Below are positions 60,440 to 64,000 of a stretch of 64,000 nucleotides of DNA, in pieces (position 1 is the stretch's first letter; the number at the start of each line of letters is the position of its first letter). The stretch is taken from contig OMXL01000002.1 in assembly GCA_900314985.1 (NCBI GenBank), positions 1-64,000 of the forward strand. Reading direction: 5' to 3'. Below the pieces are notes generated by a model. That model was given only the letters and a program-made list of their open reading frames with translations, did not search any database and was not told the DNA's origin. The DNA is from an uncultured Prevotellaceae bacterium. GTDB lineage: Bacteria; Bacteroidota; Bacteroidia; Bacteroidales; Bacteroidaceae. The position numbers were made by a program, and so were the translations under genes.

Positions 60440-61708
60440 TTATCTATTCACGTATTTACGTCCCTTATTCACATAGATGCCAACTCGCTGTGGAGCCTCT
60501 ATGTGACGGCCTTGCAAATCATAGCAAGTATGCTCTTTCACAGAATGGGATGCGCGACGCCGTTCCACACCCGTAAAGTGTCCATCAGGCGGAAGAGCAA
60601 GGAAATGACCTGGGTTGACATATACCTTATATTTACCCAGCAACTGCCCCTCGGGCGACCATTGGTAGAGATAGCCAGCATTTTCGAACATACTGGCATC
60701 AGTACCATAGATATACCCCGTATAAGGATTGACATAGATGCCGTAGGGCTGATCCATATTCTGGAAGTCTGTCAGCAACGTACCTGGCAGTGACCGACTG
60801 ATACCACTACTACCCTGCGTATCCATGACAGTCGCTGGGTCGATAGTCAGAAAATAGGATTCGTAGCCACCTGTCAGATAAGAGAAAGAGGAACCCACCG
60901 CCCAGAACTTACCGTCGCGAGTGGTGCAGTTATAGGTTACAGGAGCGTCGAACTTGACAAAGCAGTTGGCATCGCCGTCAAGAGCCTTCTGACAGTCGAA
61001 GACAAGACCGGCCGCAGGCAATTCGTAGTAGTCGCCTGGCGAGTTGATGCAGAGATAGCGCCCACACTGCGACATCTTACCATAGAGATTAGGCACGTGG
61101 GTATCAATCACTTTCTCTACCTGCATGGTCTGAGCATTCAGAATACTCACTGTGGTCTCATAGTCGTGGGCTTCCTGAGCTGCATAGCCTCCCGTATTGG
61201 CAACAAACAGGCGACCCTTATAAAGAGCGATACCCTCTGGTTCATAGCCCACCTCTGAGGCTGCTACCACCTTAAAATTAGATATATCAATCTTGGCCAC
61301 ATAGCCCTTATCGAAATATTTGTAGCCACTGGTAGTCAAGCACTCATGACCGTAGCTGGTGACATAGACATACTGTCCGTCGGAACACAACTTGCGATTG
61401 TTGGGAATATCCTCGGTGGCAGCCACTGCCGTGCCATCGGGTCTGATAAACTGCACGATATTCGACCAGTTCACGGCGATGGCGATGAGGTTGTCGTTTA
61501 TCTGGATGATATCGTTGGGGGTATCACCTATCTTCATACCATTTTTATCACGAAACCACTGGTTGCTCACCACATGGTCGTCTTCGAAATAGGTCACACG
61601 CCCATTATCAGCCTGCCACATGCCTTCATTCAGCAGAATCAGTTTCTCCTGAGCTTTAGCATTGACAGCCAATAGGAGAGACAGGGTTAATAGTAGATAT
61701 TTTCTCAT
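60440..61708 (-). CDS. BtuG-like beta-propeller, probable surface B12-binding protein
   Basis: A 422-residue exported protein with a signal peptide (1-19) and about seven repeated blades of the YncE/DUF5074 type (for example VYVTSYGHECLTT, YEPEGIALYKGRLFVANTGG and QPYGIYVNPYTGYIYGTDA). The Bacteroides B12 protein BtuG is a beta-propeller that sits on BtuB; this gene is directly downstream of btuB in the same operon. Unlike BtuG it has no lipobox and ends in a YDLQGRHI...GIYVNKGRKYV tail similar to T9SS sorting tails. Substrate is inferred from context and riboswitch control. Confidence 0.8.
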   Translation of the reverse strand: MRKYLLLTLSLLLAVNAKAQEKLILLNEGMWQADNGRVTYFEDDHVVSNQWFRDKNGMKIGDTPNDIIQINDNLIAIAVNWSNIVQFIRPDGTAVAATEDIPNNRKLCSDGQYVYVTSYGHECLTTSGYKYFDKGYVAKIDISNFKVVAASEVGYEPEGIALYKGRLFVANTGGYAAQEAHDYETTVSILNAQTMQVEKVIDTHVPNLYGKMSQCGRYLCINSPGDYYELPAAGLVFDCQKALDGDANCFVKFDAPVTYNCTTRDGKFWAVGSSFSYLTGGYESYFLTIDPATVMDTQGSSGISRSLPGTLLTDFQNMDQPYGIYVNPYTGYIYGTDASMFENAGYLYQWSPEGQLLGKYKVYVNPGHFLALPPDGHFTGVERRRASHSVKEHTCYDLQGRHIEAPQRVGIYVNKGRKYVNR

Positions 61709-61718
61709 CTTTTAGTGA

Positions 61719-63677
61719 TTATATTCCAAAAACAAATGTCAGTTTATAGTTACGTCCAGGCATCGGATAGCGGGGGATATGCTCATACTGTTCATCGAGC
61801 AGATCAACGACTTCCAGACATGCCCCCACCGAGGTCTTGCCGACAGTGGCGGTATAAGACAACTTTGCGTCTATATTATGATAAGGTGTCAGCACATCCT
61901 CTGGGTCAGCATAGCTCCACATGCGCTCACCCACATACATATGACTAACCGTGAGCGACAGCTGTCGCCAGGCGGTAATAGCCGTAAGTGTGTGCGACAG
62001 GCGCGGCGAATAGCAGATAGGCTTGTCGTAAGTATCCTCGTCGTCAGGATCGGTGCGGTTTACGTCACGCTGCCAGGTCAAAGACCCAAGCAGTGACAAT
62101 TGCCAGTCGCCGACACGATAGTGGGCTGAGGCCGTGGCGTTCAGTCCCTGACAGAAGGTATAGCCGTAGTTCATCATGGTCCATGTATAGGTACCCTTCA
62201 TGGGCAGACAGACAATGCGGTTTTCTATCTTGTTCTGATAGATGTCGGCCTGAAGATTTAATGACCATTGCCTATTATTCCAGTGATATTCCGATCCTAT
62301 GTTCCACTGTTTGGTATATTCCGGCTGCAGATTACGATTACCGACTTGCGTATAGTAGAGGTCATTAAGCGTAGGAGCACGGAATATCTTCTTATACCAG
62401 ACTCGCAACGTCAGTCCTTTTAACGTATAAGCCAGTGAGACGGCTGGTGTCCAACGGTCCAGTGGGTCGGCAGCCCCCGCATGTACGATGGTAAAGTCAT
62501 GTAAGTGCTGGTGTAACATTGAGACGGCAGCCTGTATCCCGTGCCAATTCATCTGCGCAGCAAAAACCTCCTTTTGGTCTAAGCGGAACACATTCTCAAA
62601 GCGTTTCAAGTCTGCGCGCAACTTACTATAGCGGACATCGTAACTCGTCGACAGCGACAACCATGACCACGGCATGTAACCATAGCACAAGGCACCATAG
62701 ACATCCTCCTGTCGATAGTGGTTATCCACGCGGGCAGTATTCTGGTTCTCAGGATAGTCCGTGCAATAACGCAGATATTCATTGGTGTACTTGGCATTAA
62801 CCTTCACGCGGTGGTGTCTCAGAAATTCCTGCTGATAACTGGCCTGTATAAAGAAGTCACGATCCCACTCACGCCCCACATTGGTGTATTTGTCACTCAG
62901 TCGACGGACGATGCCGCCAGGACAGCCACGCTCAGAGTCATAATAATATAGGTGTGACGAGAAACCGCCTTTAAAGAGTGCACCCTCAATGCGCCCGTAG
63001 CGGATATCACTATTGGCGCGACGGCCAATGGTATCCTCGTATGCTGACTGATAGCGGAATGGATAGTCACCTTCTGACTTACACCACTCACCATCGATGA
63101 ATCCACTCCAGCCGTGCCTTGCAAACTGGGCGTTGGCCTTTGCCATGTAGGTAGAGAACGATGCCCTACGCAGCTGTACTGACAAGGAGTCGTGAGTAGG
63201 ACGTCGTGTGCGAAGATAGACGGTGGCTCCTGACGCATACTCGCTGGCCGACTGACAGTTATCCAGTTTGTTCGCGTTATAGAGCGACACACTCTCCATG
63301 GACGACAACGAGAACTTACCGAGGTCTACCGTACCATTCTGTGCATTGGTGATGCGGATTCCGTCCACATAGACACCCACATGCTGGGCACCCATCGAAC
63401 GCACATTGATGGTCTTCAAACCACCAAGTCCACCATAGTCTTTTATTTGTACGCCAGAGAAATACTTCAGTGCATCAGCTACCGACGTGGTGGAAAGCGC
63501 CTGCAAATCAGTTCCACGCAACGTCTGGGCAGTAGCCAGTGGCCGCTTGCCATATACCTCTACCTCGCTTAATTCTTGTAAAGAGTCAAGACGCGACGGT
63601 TGTTGCGCAAAGACCGCAACAAACGGGAAGAGGATACACATCAACACCAAATGACGTTTTATCATATCAACTATCAT
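61719..63677 (-). CDS. btuB: TonB-dependent cobalamin receptor, BtuB-like
   Basis: A 652-residue outer-membrane receptor. A signal peptide is followed by a TonB-box-like SEVEVYGKRP, a plug domain (about 45-150, with VADALKYFSGVQIKDYGGLGG and NVRSMGAQHVGVYVDGI) and a 22-strand barrel ending in ...NYKLTFVFGI. It is directly downstream of a cobalamin riboswitch, which makes B12 the likely cargo. ATG starts at 63677 and 63665 are possible; the second gives the more regular signal peptide. It leads an operon of five genes running to 53312. Confidence 0.93.
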   Translation of the reverse strand: MIVDMIKRHLVLMCILFPFVAVFAQQPSRLDSLQELSEVEVYGKRPLATAQTLRGTDLQALSTTSVADALKYFSGVQIKDYGGLGGLKTINVRSMGAQHVGVYVDGIRITNAQNGTVDLGKFSLSSMESVSLYNANKLDNCQSASEYASGATVYLRTRRPTHDSLSVQLRRASFSTYMAKANAQFARHGWSGFIDGEWCKSEGDYPFRYQSAYEDTIGRRANSDIRYGRIEGALFKGGFSSHLYYYDSERGCPGGIVRRLSDKYTNVGREWDRDFFIQASYQQEFLRHHRVKVNAKYTNEYLRYCTDYPENQNTARVDNHYRQEDVYGALCYGYMPWSWLSLSTSYDVRYSKLRADLKRFENVFRLDQKEVFAAQMNWHGIQAAVSMLHQHLHDFTIVHAGAADPLDRWTPAVSLAYTLKGLTLRVWYKKIFRAPTLNDLYYTQVGNRNLQPEYTKQWNIGSEYHWNNRQWSLNLQADIYQNKIENRIVCLPMKGTYTWTMMNYGYTFCQGLNATASAHYRVGDWQLSLLGSLTWQRDVNRTDPDDEDTYDKPICYSPRLSHTLTAITAWRQLSLTVSHMYVGERMWSYADPEDVLTPYHNIDAKLSYTATVGKTSVGACLEVVDLLDEQYEHIPRYPMPGRNYKLTFVFGI

Positions 63678-63720
63678 TATCGCCTCATGCCCTTACATCG
63701 AGGGCTTTCAGCATTCTTCT

Positions 63721-63895
63721 GATGAAGGCTGGTCTTCTGACTATTCTCCACCCCAAGGAGCCTTCTCATCCAAACGGACAATGGCTTTTGTTCCTCCAGG
63801 CCATAATGGAGTTCACAGCTGCGGGACAGTCGGAGATTCTCACCCCTGTTCCCAATTAAGTGCGGTTAAGCACACCTCCACAGGCATCACGTTTT
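63721..63895 (-). promoter_or_regulatory. Cobalamin riboswitch
   Basis: On the minus strand the leader contains the B12-box core gactgtcccgcagctgtga (63831-63813), preceded by a ggtgagaatctcc segment. Further features are a GCCATTG stretch (63787-63781) and the 3' end gaagaccagcc (63737-63727) that completes the aptamer. The whole matches the classical cobalamin class. Between it and the btuB ATG are about 45 nt that can serve as expression platform; no T run is seen, so control of translation is likelier than termination. Confidence 0.92.
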
Positions 63896-63911
63896 CAAGT
63901 GATTACGGATG

Positions 63912-63942
63912 CAAAGGTAATAAATAAAATTGAAACGCCAAA
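63912..63942 (-). promoter_or_regulatory. Promoter of the B12 uptake operon
   Basis: TTTG (63942-63939), 19 nt, TACCTTTG (63919-63912): exact consensus, about 15 bp before the riboswitch. Bases 63943-64000 hold nothing recognisable. Confidence 0.85.
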
Positions 63943-64000
63943 GAAATGCCAATCTTTCTTTATTACAATAGCTCTTTTATCTTAAGCAGACAATCTACCA

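Overview
The window looks like chromosome of a member of the Bacteroidales, most likely Prevotellaceae (Prevotella/Segatella-like). The evidence is many TTTG-N19/20-TAnnTTTG promoters, a MurF-alanine racemase fusion, conserved Bacteroidota gene orders (ftsX-DUF3098-uppP-truB-queA-folK; amidase-MlaD), a fimbrillin-type protein, and secreted proteins with YNL.G..../KG-type C-terminal tails resembling T9SS signals. The genus is inferred; no rRNA is present.

Layout. 1-0.7 kb: 3' end of a fimbrial/adhesin gene. 0.75-5.9 kb: a mobilisation module (coiled-coil membrane protein, relaxase, MobC, candidate oriT, winged-helix and excisionase-like regulators) with no integrase in view, followed by a 180-bp nested inverted repeat. 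6-13.7 kb: housekeeping genes (nagB, dnaA, MCE protein, amidase, folB), a stand-alone class II ribonucleotide reductase C-terminal domain and a nitroreductase. 13.7-14.1 kb: a 380-bp MITE-like element with 23-bp perfect inverted ends. 14.3-17 kb: a transglutaminase-like protein and a RAYT-type HUH transposase apparently fused to a DprA-like domain. 17-21.4 kb: uronate transport and isomerisation (ExuT-like, exported KduI), interrupted by a GxxExxY gene between 51-bp inverted repeats, plus an orphan galactitol-type EIIC. 21.5-29.3 kb: a five-gene operon, CHASE2 sensor > Sel1-caspase > DUF4384 > GSCFA > MurF-Alr. 29.3-38 kb: FucP-like transporter, YfhO protein, MTA/SAH nucleosidase, TypA, S15 and a GH28 polygalacturonase. 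37.8-42.3 kb: folK, queA, truB, uppP, DUF3098, ftsX. 42.4-45.6 kb: radical SAM protein, clostripain-type protease lipoprotein, LpxA. 45.6-51.7 kb: a complete RND efflux operon. 51.8-53.3 kb: CCA-adding enzyme. 53.3-63.9 kb: a cobalamin-riboswitch-controlled vitamin B12 uptake locus (BtuB, BtuG-like propeller, a 1643-residue protein with four DUF4465 copies, BtuF, BtuC).

The most unusual global feature is a set of short tandem repeats, nearly all heptamers (TTCACTA, GTTCAAN, TTCTCAA, TCTTTCC), which fill gaps in operons, sit in frame inside genes, and at two junctions supply the GTG start codon of the downstream gene next to a 13-bp GC-rich palindrome. A second family, C-rich/G-rich palindromes, is inserted in coding sequence (murF-alr, cca, the efflux outer-membrane protein). 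One heptamer tract of 12 units inside the radical SAM gene could shift its reading frame.

Functional links: GH28, exported KduI and ExuT form a pectin/uronate theme. B12 import, the ribonucleotide reductase fragment and cobalamin control form a second. Start codons were checked against the bases; GTG starts are noted where used.
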